Assembly (NCBI GenBank): GCA_963578825.1
Contig: CAUZDW010000014.1
Coordinates: forward strand, 30,509-94,508
Source: JAJDNS01 sp963578825
GTDB taxonomy: Bacteria > Acidobacteriota > Vicinamibacteria > Fen-336
DNA: 64,000 nt
Direction of reading: 5' to 3'
Of the stretch, positions 41,728 to 50,002 are shown piece by piece. The notes below the pieces were generated by a model. The model was not told where the DNA came from and searched no databases. It was given only the letters and a program-made list of their open reading frames with translations. Position numbers and translations under genes: made by a program. Position 1 is the first letter of the stretch. Each line of letters begins with the position of its first letter.

Positions 41728-42003
41728 ATGGCTCAGCAGGCAATTGGAATGATCGAAACCCGTGGTCTGGTGGCGCTGGTCGAGGCCACGGACGCCGCGG
41801 TGAAGGCGGCCAACGTCCAGTTCAAGGGCTGGCGCAAGGTCGGGAGCGGGCTCGTCACGATGTTCGTGAGCGGCGACGTGGCGGCCGTGAAGGCGGCCGT
41901 GGACGCCGGTGCCACGGCTGCGCGCGGGGTGAACGGAGAGATCCAGAGCATTCACGTCATCGCGCGTCCCCATGACGACCTGAAGGTGGCACTGCCCGAG
42001 TAG
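41728..42003 (+). CDS. Hexameric microcompartment shell protein (BMC-H), copy 3
   Basis: This is a BMC domain of about 91 aa. ATG 41722 and ATG 41728 are in frame. The second is six bases from GAGGAG and matches the family start (MAQQAIGMIETRGL). The pore loop is KVGSGLVTMFVSGDVAAVKA. It is closest to copy 1 and may form mixed or alternative hexamers. Confidence 0.93.
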   Translation: MAQQAIGMIETRGLVALVEATDAAVKAANVQFKGWRKVGSGLVTMFVSGDVAAVKAAVDAGATAARGVNGEIQSIHVIARPHDDLKVALPE

Positions 42004-42055
42004 GGCGGTTCGTGGCGCCTCACGTCTGCGGCGCCAGGGGAGAGAGGTCACCGTC

Positions 42056-42349
42056 ATGTTCCTGGCCAAGGTGGTCGGCAACGTCGTCTCGACGCAGAAG
42101 CACTCCGGGTTCCGGGGGATGAAGCTGTTGCTCATCCAACCCCACATCAAGAAGGACACCTCCCTCGTACCTTCAGGGAGCTCGGTCGTGGCCGTGGACA
42201 GCGTGGGGGCGGGAAACGGCGAGCTGGTGCTGTTCACACAGGGCAGCTCGGCTCGCCTCACACCGGGGACGAAAGACGCTCCGGTCGACGCCGTGATCAT
42301 CGGCATCGTCGACACGGTGGAGATGGACGGCAAGGAAGTGGAGATCTAG
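42056..42349 (+). CDS. Pentameric shell vertex protein (BMC-P, EutN/CcmL), copy 1
   Basis: This 97-aa protein is the most typical of the three vertex proteins: FLAKVVGNVVSTQKHSGFRG, KLLLIQPHIKKD, VAVDSVGAGNGELVLFTQGS and DAVIIGIVDTVEMDG. Pentamers close the corners of the shell. Its stop TAG directly abuts the ATG of the aldehyde dehydrogenase gene. Confidence 0.93.
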   Translation: MFLAKVVGNVVSTQKHSGFRGMKLLLIQPHIKKDTSLVPSGSSVVAVDSVGAGNGELVLFTQGSSARLTPGTKDAPVDAVIIGIVDTVEMDGKEVEI

Positions 42350-43801
42350 ATGCTGGACCGCGAGCAGATCGTCACCCAGATCGCACAAGAGGTCATCGCC
42401 CGTCTGTCGCAGCGGCAGGTGCGGCCCGCAGGGCCAGCCCCGGGTCGTCGGCCGCAGGCGGCCACCATTGGGGACGGGGTCTTCCGGACCGTCGACGAGG
42501 CGGTCAAGGCCGCTGTCGCCGCCCAGAAGCGCGTGGCGGCCATGGACCTCGAGGAGCGCTGGCGCGTCGTCGAGATCATCAAGCGCTCGTGCGAAGAGCA
42601 CAAGGAGGACCTGGGGCGGGGCGAGCTGGAGGAGACGCGCATCGGGCGTGTCGAGGACAAGATCCGCAAGCTCGAGTCGATCAAGCACGTGCCCGGGGTC
42701 GAGATGCTGCGCACCGACGCCCGCAGCGACACAACGGGTCTGTGCGTGGTCGAGCACGCGCCCTGGGGAGTCGTCGGGATGGTGCTGCCGGTGACGCACT
42801 CGGTGCCGACGATGGCCGCCAACGCCATCAGCGTGCTCGCTGCGGGAAACACCGCAGTCTTCAGCCCGCACCCGGCGGGTGCGAGGATCGCGGCACGGGC
42901 CCTCCAGCTCTTCAACCGCGAGATCCACCGTGAGCTGGGCGTCGCGAACGTCATCACCACCATGGCCGAGCCCAGCATCGAGGCCGCGGGGCAGGTCTTC
43001 AATCACCCCGACGTGGCGCTCCTGACCGTGACCGGTGGCCCGGTGGTCGTGCGGGAAGCGATGAAGGCCGGCAAGCGCGTGATAGCCGCCGGCCCCGGCA
43101 ACCCGCCCGTCGTGGTCGACGAGACCGCCGACCTGGACGCGGCCGCCCGCGCGATCGTCGCCGGAGGGGGCTTCGACAACAACCTCCTGTGCATCGGCGA
43201 GAAGGAGATCTTCGTCGTCGCGTCGGTCATGGCCGGCTTCATGGCGGCGATGCGTCGGGCCGGGGCCCAGGAGCTGGATGCGCGGGCCATCGAGAGGCTG
43301 AGCGAGGCCTCTTTCGAGCGCGGGAAGGGAAATGGTGCCAGGGGCGGCCGCCCCCGGCTCAAGCGCGAGCTCGTCGGAAAGGACGCGAGCGTTCTTGCCG
43401 AGGCAGCCGGCGTTCGCGTGCCCCCCAGCACGCTCATCCTGTTCGGCGAGACGACGGAAGATCACGCATTCGTGCAAGTGGAGCAGATGATGCCGTTCCT
43501 GCCCGTGGTTCGTGTCCGCGACGTCGACGAGGCGATCACGGCCGCTGTCCGCGCCGAGCACGGCTACCGGCACACCGCGGTCATGCACTCGCTCAACGTC
43601 GAGAACGTCACGAAGATGGCCCGCGCCATGAACACCACGCTTTTCGTGCAGAACGCCCCGAGCACCGCCTCGCTCGGGCTGGATGCCCCCAGCTACCTGA
43701 GCTACAGCATCGCGACTCCGACCGGCGAAGGCGTCACGACCCCCATGACCTTCACGCGCGAGCGCCAGATCGTGATCGGCGGCGCGCTACGGATCCACTG
43801 A
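42350..43801 (+). CDS. pduP: CoA-acylating aldehyde dehydrogenase of the microcompartment (PduP-like)
   Basis: This 483-aa enzyme oxidises an aldehyde with NAD and CoA to acyl-CoA. The catalytic cysteine is C281 in GFDNNLLCIGEK, the same context as in PduP and EutE. VTGGPVVVREAMKAGKR and HAPWGVVGMVLPVTHSVPT are family segments. Residues 1-22 (LDREQIVTQIAQEVIARLSQ) form an amphipathic helix joined by a Pro/Gly/Arg linker (24-38), a classical encapsulation peptide. Given the aldolase and FucI, the expected substrate is L-lactaldehyde, giving lactoyl-CoA. Its gene lies between vertex-protein genes without gaps. Confidence 0.9.
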   Translation: MLDREQIVTQIAQEVIARLSQRQVRPAGPAPGRRPQAATIGDGVFRTVDEAVKAAVAAQKRVAAMDLEERWRVVEIIKRSCEEHKEDLGRGELEETRIGRVEDKIRKLESIKHVPGVEMLRTDARSDTTGLCVVEHAPWGVVGMVLPVTHSVPTMAANAISVLAAGNTAVFSPHPAGARIAARALQLFNREIHRELGVANVITTMAEPSIEAAGQVFNHPDVALLTVTGGPVVVREAMKAGKRVIAAGPGNPPVVVDETADLDAAARAIVAGGGFDNNLLCIGEKEIFVVASVMAGFMAAMRRAGAQELDARAIERLSEASFERGKGNGARGGRPRLKRELVGKDASVLAEAAGVRVPPSTLILFGETTEDHAFVQVEQMMPFLPVVRVRDVDEAITAAVRAEHGYRHTAVMHSLNVENVTKMARAMNTTLFVQNAPSTASLGLDAPSYLSYSIATPTGEGVTTPMTFTRERQIVIGGALRIH

Positions 43802-43803
43802 GC

Positions 43804-44088
43804 ATGTACCTCGCCCGCATCGACGGGACCCTCACCTCGACCACGCGCCACGAGACGCTGGAGGAATGCCAGCTCCTGATCGGCCGCCGGCTCGACGCCA
43901 GCGGGAGGGCCGCAGCCGAGCCGGTGGTGCTCCTCGACCGACTGGGGGCCCGGCGCGGGTCCACGGTGATGGTCTCCACCGACGGCGCGGCGGTGCGTCG
44001 ACGGCTCGGCAACACGACGCCCGCGCGGCTGCACGTCGCCGGGATCGTCGACTGCGTCACGCTCGCGCCGGAAGAGAGTCTCCGATGA
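43804..44088 (+). CDS. Pentameric shell vertex protein (BMC-P), copy 2
   Basis: This 94-aa EutN/CcmL-type protein begins MYLARIDGTLTSTTRHETLE, then GRRLDASGRAAAEPVVLLDR, LGARRGSTVMVSTDG and ARLHVAGIVDCVTL. It is more divergent than copy 1. It starts two bases after the dehydrogenase stop, and its own stop overlaps the next ATG (ATGA). Confidence 0.88.
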   Translation: MYLARIDGTLTSTTRHETLEECQLLIGRRLDASGRAAAEPVVLLDRLGARRGSTVMVSTDGAAVRRRLGNTTPARLHVAGIVDCVTLAPEESLR

Positions 44089-44414
44089 GGCTCGGCGTCG
44101 TCTGTGGTCACGTGGTCCTGAACCAGGCCGTCGAGTCTCTTCGAGGAACCCGGTTCCTCATGGTCGAGCCCGTCACCGCGGAGAACCTGGCCGCCCGGAA
44201 CGGGAAGGGCGGAGGCAAGACGCTGGTGGTGGCCGACCATCTTGCCCCGGATCGGGGCGAGCTGGTCGCGTTCGTCGAGGGCCGGGAGGGCGCCAACGCC
44301 TACTGGCCGAACGATGTGCCCATCGATGCGTACTGCGCGCTGATCGTCAAGGACTTTGATTTTCCGCTTCTCCCCGAGCAGCACACGCTCCCGGGGACCG
44401 AGGTGCACGGATGA
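44085..44414 (+). CDS. Pentameric shell vertex protein (BMC-P), copy 3
   Basis: This 109-aa EutN/CcmL-type protein reads RLGVVCGHVVLNQAVESLRG, LMVEPVTAENLAARNGKGG and TLVVADHLAPDRGELVAFVE, with a longer C terminus (AYCALIVKDFDFPLLPEQHT). It overlaps its neighbours at both ends by ATGA. Three different vertex proteins per locus is the pattern described for fucose/rhamnose compartments of Planctomycetes and relatives. Confidence 0.87.
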   Translation: MRLGVVCGHVVLNQAVESLRGTRFLMVEPVTAENLAARNGKGGGKTLVVADHLAPDRGELVAFVEGREGANAYWPNDVPIDAYCALIVKDFDFPLLPEQHTLPGTEVHG

Positions 44415-45619
44415 AGAGCGTCGACTTGATGACCCAGAAAGTGATCTCCGTCCGCGACATCGAGGCCGCGGTCCGTGAGGGCGTGGGCACGCTGCGCACC
44501 GGAGCGGGCACCCTGGTCACTCCCGCCGCCCGGGATCTTCTCCGAAAAGTGGGGATGAACCTCGAATCCAGCAACGGGACCGGCGGCAACGGGAACGTAG
44601 TGATGGGGAACGGGTCCGGCGCCAACGCGGCCGTCGCGTCGGCAGCGCGGCCCGCCTCCGGGGCTTACGGGAGCGGCCCGGCTTCCGGCGCGGCGTCGGG
44701 GGCCTGCCGCCACGGCTCCACCGAGACCTGCGCCTGCTCACGGAAAAACGTCAAGCCCGGAAGCGACATCGACCGCTTCTTCTTCTCGGACGAGGCGGAA
44801 CAGATCAAGGCCGAGATCTGCGAGGTGGGGAAGAAGCTCTGGCAGCGTGCGTACGTCGACGGGAACGGCGGCAACATCTCCTACCGTATCGGCGAAAATG
44901 CGGTCATCTGCACGCCAACTCTGCTCAGCAAGGGCGACATGACGCCGAACGACCTGTGTTTGGTGGACCTGGAGGGGAACCAGCTCATTGGCTGCCGTCC
45001 ACGCACGAGCGAGATCCTGATGCACCTGGAGATCTACAAGGCCGAGCCCAAGGCGAAGGGCGTCGTCCACTGCCATCCGCCCCACGCAACGGCCTACGCC
45101 ATCACGGGACAGGTTCCCCCGACCTGCGTCATCCCCGAATGCGAGGTGTTCGTGGGAAAGGTGGCCCTCGTCCCCTACGAGACCCCGGGGACCCAGGACT
45201 TTGCCGACCTCATCATCCCGTACGTCAGGGACCACAACTCGATCCTTCTCGGGAACCACGGGATCGTTTGCTGGGGCGAAACCGTGACCCGCGCCGAGTG
45301 GTTCGCCGAGATCCTCAACACCTACTGCCAGACTCTCATCCTGGCGCAGCAGCTGGGCGCCCCGGTCTCCCACATTCCCAGCGAGAAAGCGGCGGCTCTC
45401 CTCGCGATCAAGAAGCGGATGGGCCTTCCCGACGCCCGCCACGACATGAAAGAATGTGAGCTCTGCGACTTGCCGGAGCCGCCGGGCGGGATCGTCCGCC
45501 CGCCGTTCCCGCCGCGGCAGGCGGCGGCGGAAATGCCCCTCGGCGACGACGTCGAGTCGATCGTGCAGGCCGTGACCGACGCCGTGCTGGAGGCGCTGGA
45601 CGGACCGCCGAGAACGTGA
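44411..45619 (+). CDS. Class II aldolase (fuculose/rhamnulose-1-phosphate type) with targeting extensions
   Basis: This 402-aa protein has three parts. Residues 1-52 form a small N-terminal domain with ISVRDIEAAVREGVGTL and VTPAARDLLRKVG, of a kind seen on other microcompartment proteins. A Gly/Asn/Ala/Ser-rich linker (53-105) ends in a Cys cluster (CRHGSTETCAC). The aldolase domain (115-345) has GNGGNISYRI, the catalytic Glu in TSEILMHLE, zinc ligands in HCHPPHA and GNHGIV. A Pro-rich linker and the amphipathic helix DDVESIVQAVTDAVLEALDG close the chain, a likely encapsulation peptide. It would split L-fuculose- or L-rhamnulose-1-phosphate into DHAP and L-lactaldehyde. Ordinary FucA is about 215 aa. 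Confidence 0.88.
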   Translation: MKSVDLMTQKVISVRDIEAAVREGVGTLRTGAGTLVTPAARDLLRKVGMNLESSNGTGGNGNVVMGNGSGANAAVASAARPASGAYGSGPASGAASGACRHGSTETCACSRKNVKPGSDIDRFFFSDEAEQIKAEICEVGKKLWQRAYVDGNGGNISYRIGENAVICTPTLLSKGDMTPNDLCLVDLEGNQLIGCRPRTSEILMHLEIYKAEPKAKGVVHCHPPHATAYAITGQVPPTCVIPECEVFVGKVALVPYETPGTQDFADLIIPYVRDHNSILLGNHGIVCWGETVTRAEWFAEILNTYCQTLILAQQLGAPVSHIPSEKAAALLAIKKRMGLPDARHDMKECELCDLPEPPGGIVRPPFPPRQAAAEMPLGDDVESIVQAVTDAVLEALDGPPRT

Positions 45620-45629
45620 GGGCTGGACG

Positions 45630-47453
45630 ATGGCCACCGCTGCCGAAGCCGCCGCAAAGACGGCTCCGCCGAAGAACCGCCTGATCGGCCCGATGCCGAA
45701 GATCGGCATCCGCCCGACGATCGACGGGCGGAGGAGGGGCGTCCGGGAATCCCTCGAGAGCCAGACCCTGGCCATGGGCCGCTCGGTGGCGGAGCTCCTC
45801 CAGTCGAAGCTGCGCCACTCGAACGGGACCGCCGTCGAGTGCGTCGTGCCCTCGACCTGCATCGGCGGCGTGGCCGAGTCTGCTCAGACGGCGGCGCTTT
45901 TTGAGCGTGAGGGAGTCGGCCTGACCCTCACCGTGACTCCCGCCTGGTGCTACGGCGCTGAGACGATGGACATGAACCCCCTCTACCCAAAGGCCGTCTG
46001 GGGCTTCAACGGCACCGAGCGGCCGGGCGCCGTCTACCTCGCGGCGGTCCTCGCGGCACACAACCAGAAAGGTCTTCCCGCCTTCGGTATCTACGGGCGA
46101 GACGTCCAGGAGATGTCGGACACGGCCATCCCGGAGGACGTCCAGGAGAAGCTCCTCCGCTTTGCCCGGGCCGGGATCGCCGTGGCCACGATGCGGGGCA
46201 AGTCCTACCTGTCCCTCGGCGGCACCTCCATGGGGATCGCAGGCTCGATCGTGGACGCGCAGTTCCTCGAGGGCCACCTTGGAATGCGGGTCGAGGCGGT
46301 GGACATGACCGAGATCGTCCGGCGGGTCGAGGAGGAGGTCTACGACGCCGACGAGCTCGTCCGGGCTCGGGTCTGGGTGAAGGCCCGCTGCAAGGAGGGG
46401 CGCGAGTACAACCGCCCCGACTCCCAGCGCAGCCGCGCGCAGAAGGACGCCGACTGGGAGACGTCGATCAAGATGGCCATGATCGTGCGGGACCTGATGG
46501 TGGGGAACCCGCGGCTCGAGGGGGCCGGGTTCGGTGAGGAGGCCCAGGGCCGGAACGCCATCCTGGGCGGCTTCCAGGGCCAGCGGCACTGGACCGACCA
46601 CTACCCGAACGGCGACTTCATGGAGGCGATCCTGAACTCGTCGTTCGACTGGAACGGCATTCGCGAGGCCTTCACCTTCGCCACGGAGAACGACTGCCTG
46701 AACGCCGTGGGCATGCTCTTCGGCCACCTGACGGCGAACACCGCCCAGATCTTTGCCGACGTGCGGACCTACTGGAGCCCCGCCGCCGTGAAGCGCGTCA
46801 CCGGTCACGACCTCCAGGGCCGCTCCGCCGGGGGGATCATCCACCTCATCAACTCCGGCGCCGCCACCCTGGACGCCACCGGTCGCCAGACTGCCAACGG
46901 CACACCGGTGATGAAGCCCTTCTGGGACATCACTCCCGAGGACGTCGAGGGGTGCCTCGAGGCGACGACCTGGTATCCGTCCATCACCGAGTACTTCCGA
47001 GGGGGCGGCTACTCCTCGCAGTTCCTGACACGGGGCGGCATGCCGATGACGATGTGCCGAGTCAATCTCGTGGCCGGTCAGGGACCGGTCCTCCAGATTG
47101 CCGAGGGGTGGACCGTGGACCTGCCCGAGAAGGTACACGAGACGCTCAACGAACGGACGAACCCGACCTGGCCGACCCACTGGTGGGTGCCCCGGGTCGA
47201 GGCGAGCGGTCCCTTCCGGGACGTCTACACGGTGATGAACAACTGGGGCGCCAACCACGGCGCCATCAGCTTCGGGCACATCGGCGCCGACCTCATCACG
47301 CTGGCCTCGATGCTGCGCATTCCGGTGTTCATGCACAACGTCCCGGAAGAGGATGTCTTCCGCCCGAGCGCCTGGACGGCGTTCGGGGCTCACGACCCGC
47401 AGGGCGCCGACTTTCGAGCCTGCGCAAACTTCGGTCCGTTGTACGGAGGCTAG
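45630..47453 (+). CDS. fucI: L-fucose isomerase
   Basis: This 607-aa enzyme interconverts L-fucose and L-fuculose using Mn. E353 in ATENDCLN, D377 in QIFADVRTYWSP and H543 in NHGAISFGH match the E. coli metal ligands E337, D361 and H528 with an almost constant offset. Length is close to the 591 aa of the E. coli protein plus an Ala/Lys/Pro N-terminal extension. It follows the aldolase gene by 10 bases, tying the compartment to fucose. A fuculokinase is not found in the window. D-arabinose is a known alternative substrate of such isomerases. Confidence 0.93.
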   Translation: MATAAEAAAKTAPPKNRLIGPMPKIGIRPTIDGRRRGVRESLESQTLAMGRSVAELLQSKLRHSNGTAVECVVPSTCIGGVAESAQTAALFEREGVGLTLTVTPAWCYGAETMDMNPLYPKAVWGFNGTERPGAVYLAAVLAAHNQKGLPAFGIYGRDVQEMSDTAIPEDVQEKLLRFARAGIAVATMRGKSYLSLGGTSMGIAGSIVDAQFLEGHLGMRVEAVDMTEIVRRVEEEVYDADELVRARVWVKARCKEGREYNRPDSQRSRAQKDADWETSIKMAMIVRDLMVGNPRLEGAGFGEEAQGRNAILGGFQGQRHWTDHYPNGDFMEAILNSSFDWNGIREAFTFATENDCLNAVGMLFGHLTANTAQIFADVRTYWSPAAVKRVTGHDLQGRSAGGIIHLINSGAATLDATGRQTANGTPVMKPFWDITPEDVEGCLEATTWYPSITEYFRGGGYSSQFLTRGGMPMTMCRVNLVAGQGPVLQIAEGWTVDLPEKVHETLNERTNPTWPTHWWVPRVEASGPFRDVYTVMNNWGANHGAISFGHIGADLITLASMLRIPVFMHNVPEEDVFRPSAWTAFGAHDPQGADFRACANFGPLYGG

Positions 47454-47475
47454 GAGAGTCCGCACCTCCCGCCCC

Positions 47476-48234
47476 ATGAAGGCTCCGGCGCGACAGCTCA
47501 GGATCCGCCAGCTTCTCGAGTCCCAGGACTTCGTGGAACTGCCGACTCTGTGTCGCGACCTCGCCAGCTCCGAGTCCACCGTGCGCCGCGACCTGATCGC
47601 ACTGCAGGACGAGGGTGTTCTGAAGCGCGTGCACGGCGGGGCGATGGCCGTCCGCTCCGCCAGCCCGCGGGGGGACGACTTCGCCGGGCACGCCCTGCGC
47701 ATGGTGGAGGAGAAGCGGCGGATCGCCGTCGCCACCGCGGCCCTGATCGAAGACGGTCAGACGCTCATCCTGGACGGTGGCTCCACGGTGGCCGCGGTGG
47801 CCCGGGAGCTTCTCGGTCGCTCGCTGCACGTCGTCACGAACTCGCTCCCCATCGCCGAGATCCTAGGCGACGCTCGCCGTGTCGACGTCACCCTGACCGG
47901 CGGTCAGCTCGACACCCAGTTCGGGGTGATGCTCGGTCCGCTCTGCGAGCAGATGCTTGCGTCCCTGGCCGTCGACGTCGCGATCATGGGCATCGGCGGG
48001 GTGACCGAGAAGGGCCTCAGCAACTCCAACCCGCTCGTCGTGGGCTCCGAGCGCAAGATGATCGAGATCGCGCGGAGAGTCGTGATCGTCTCGGACCACA
48101 CGAAGTTCGGTCGTGGCACCCTCATCCCACTGGCCCCACTGGATGCCGTGGACGTGGTCGTCTCCGACACCGGATTGAGCGCGGAGCATCGGCGCTGGCT
48201 CCGGGCTCACGACATCGACGTGCGGCTGACGTAG
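47476..48234 (+). CDS. DeoR-family transcriptional regulator of the microcompartment locus
   Basis: This 252-aa regulator has an N-terminal helix-turn-helix (RQLRIRQLLESQDFVELPTL, then ASSESTVRRDLIALQDEGVL with KRVHGGA) and a C-terminal sugar-phosphate sensor domain of the DeoRC type (GQTLILDGGSTVAAVARELL, VVIVSDHTKFGR). It ends the rightward operon, 22 bases after fucI, and probably represses both operons until a phosphorylated sugar or DHAP-type ligand appears. The 18-bp palindrome near pduS and the shared GTCAGAA elements are candidate sites. Its stop abuts the stop of the convergent sulfurtransferase gene. Confidence 0.9.
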   Translation: MKAPARQLRIRQLLESQDFVELPTLCRDLASSESTVRRDLIALQDEGVLKRVHGGAMAVRSASPRGDDFAGHALRMVEEKRRIAVATAALIEDGQTLILDGGSTVAAVARELLGRSLHVVTNSLPIAEILGDARRVDVTLTGGQLDTQFGVMLGPLCEQMLASLAVDVAIMGIGGVTEKGLSNSNPLVVGSERKMIEIARRVVIVSDHTKFGRGTLIPLAPLDAVDVVVSDTGLSAEHRRWLRAHDIDVRLT

Positions 48235-49086
48235 TCAGCCCTTCGAGTCTTCGGCGGCACCGCTCCCGGTTTCGACGCCTCTCCCCGAGTCCGAGCACCA
48301 TTCCGACCACGAGCCGGGGTAGAGGCGCGCACCGTGGAGACCGGCGATCTCCATCGCCAGTAGGTTGTGGCACGCCGTCACGCCCGAGCCGCAGTAGCTC
48401 ACGACCGATTCGGCGGGAGTCGCGCCGAGCACGTCGTCGAAGCGGCTCCGCAGGATCTCGGGAGCCAGGAACCGTCCCTGCTCGTCCAGATTCGCGCTCG
48501 TCGGATGGTTCCGCGCCCCGGGTATGTGGCCGGCGACCGGATCCAGAGGCTCGGTCGCGCCGCGAAATCGCTCGCCGGCCCGGGCATCGACGAGCAGGTA
48601 CTGTCCCAGAGAAGCGATGCCGACCGCCATGTCGGGGTGGGGCCGCGGCCTGAAGTCCCGTGGAGCGCGCTCCTCCCGGCCGGTCCGGAGCTCACCCCGT
48701 ACCGTTCGCCAGGCAGGGATTCCACCGTCGAGCAGCGTGACCCGTGCGTGGCCGAGGCTGCGAAGGATCCACCACAGCCGGGCCGCGTACTGTCCGCCGG
48801 CATCGTCGTAAACCACCACCCGAACTGGCTCGTCGATGCCCCAGGAGGAGAATCGCTCTGCCATGTGCTCGACGCTGGGCAGGGGGTGGCGGCCGTTGGT
48901 GCCGGTCATCGGACCACTGAGATCCCGATCGAGGTGGGCATAGACCGCCCCGGGGATGTGTCCCTCGAGATACTCCGCCTCTCCCCGCTCCGGCGCGGCC
49001 AGGGAGAAGCGGCAGTCGATGATCGCCAGGTCGTCGTGGCCCAGACCACCGGCCAGATCGTGCGTCGTGGTCAGAGGGCTGTCCAT
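48235..49086 (-). CDS. Thiosulfate/3-mercaptopyruvate sulfurtransferase
   Basis: This protein of about 283 aa has two rhodanese domains. The inactive N-terminal domain has IIDCRFSLAAP and DDAGGQYAARLWWILR. The C-terminal domain has the active loop SYCGSGVTA, whose CG[ST]GVTA form is typical of mercaptopyruvate sulfurtransferases. It transfers sulfane sulfur to cyanide or thiols in the cytosol. ATG 49086 is preferred; a TTG nine bases earlier is in frame. No link with the microcompartment operon is apparent. Confidence 0.9.
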   Translation of the reverse strand: MDSPLTTTHDLAGGLGHDDLAIIDCRFSLAAPERGEAEYLEGHIPGAVYAHLDRDLSGPMTGTNGRHPLPSVEHMAERFSSWGIDEPVRVVVYDDAGGQYAARLWWILRSLGHARVTLLDGGIPAWRTVRGELRTGREERAPRDFRPRPHPDMAVGIASLGQYLLVDARAGERFRGATEPLDPVAGHIPGARNHPTSANLDEQGRFLAPEILRSRFDDVLGATPAESVVSYCGSGVTACHNLLAMEIAGLHGARLYPGSWSEWCSDSGRGVETGSGAAEDSKG

Positions 49087-49104
49087 GGTGCTCAACGGGT
49101 CTTG

Positions 49105-49914
49105 TCAGTCCAGCGACTTGAACTCGATGTTGCGGTAGAAGACTTCGGCGCCTTCGGACTGGAGCTGGATCTTCCCCTTCGTCAACGGGACCGTCTTGCC
49201 GTCGACCACCTGCCTGAGGTGTGTTGCTCGCAGGACGACCTGGCTGTTCACGATGTGCTCGACTTTGTCGCCCCGGGCGATGATCTCCAGGGTGTTCCAC
49301 TGGCCCGACGGCATCTCGTTGTCGCCGTGCTTCACCACTCGCTTCTTCACGCCGCGACGGATCGGCGCTCTCGGCTTGTACTGCAGCCGCGGACGTCCGT
49401 CGTGCTCCTCGATCTCGCCCTCGATGTCGATGGTGACACCGTCCAGGCTGTGGAAGTCGCCGCAGTCGCCCTCCTGGATCTGGGCCTCGAAGCTCCGCAT
49501 CCAGTGATCGCTCTGTGCACCGTGGGGCCCCACGGCGTGGTACAGCAGGCCGCTGTCCCGTTTGCTCTCGTCCCGGGGAGGCCACTTCTTCTCGCCCCAC
49601 TTGAACTCGAGCCGAAGGTGGTAGTTCTCCAGCTCCCGATGGCTCGTGAGGGCGCCCCAGATCTTGCCGGAGATCCGGATCGCCCCATCGACCACCGTGA
49701 TGACCCCCTCGGGGTCCTTGTTGACGCCGAGGATCTCCTCGGAGCCGGTGTCCGGCTGGTAGCTCAAAAACGTGTCCCAGCCGGTGAGGTCCCTCCCGTT
49801 GAACATCGGCACCCACTCTGGATCCTGACCCGCCGGCGTGGCGGTCGGAGCGCTCCCGTACAGGAGCGCCAGCACGACGATCAAGAGCATGCCGTGAAGT
49901 CGGTGCTGTCTCAT
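49105..49914 (-). CDS. Secreted DUF1080 (3-keto-disaccharide hydrolase-like) protein
   Basis: This 269-aa protein has a signal peptide (HGMLLIVVLALLYGSAP) and one concanavalin-like DUF1080 domain: WVPMFNGRDLTGWDTF, DGAIRISGKIWGALTS, LRLEFKWGEKKWPPRDES, RDSGLLYHAVGP and GKIQLQSEGAEVFYRNIEFK. Members are abundant in Planctomycetes and Acidobacteria, and some hydrolyse 3-keto sugars made by Gfo/Idh/MocA oxidoreductases, several of which are encoded here. It sits 19 bases upstream of the sulfurtransferase gene on the same strand, but the pairing looks incidental. Confidence 0.88.
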   Translation of the reverse strand: MRQHRLHGMLLIVVLALLYGSAPTATPAGQDPEWVPMFNGRDLTGWDTFLSYQPDTGSEEILGVNKDPEGVITVVDGAIRISGKIWGALTSHRELENYHLRLEFKWGEKKWPPRDESKRDSGLLYHAVGPHGAQSDHWMRSFEAQIQEGDCGDFHSLDGVTIDIEGEIEEHDGRPRLQYKPRAPIRRGVKKRVVKHGDNEMPSGQWNTLEIIARGDKVEHIVNSQVVLRATHLRQVVDGKTVPLTKGKIQLQSEGAEVFYRNIEFKSLD

Positions 49915-50002
49915 GGTTTTCCTTTCCGTGTTGCAACGCCGAAGCCTACCTCGTCACGGCAGAAAGATCGAGAGTCCTGTCGGCGATCCGGTCGAGGCAC
50001 GC

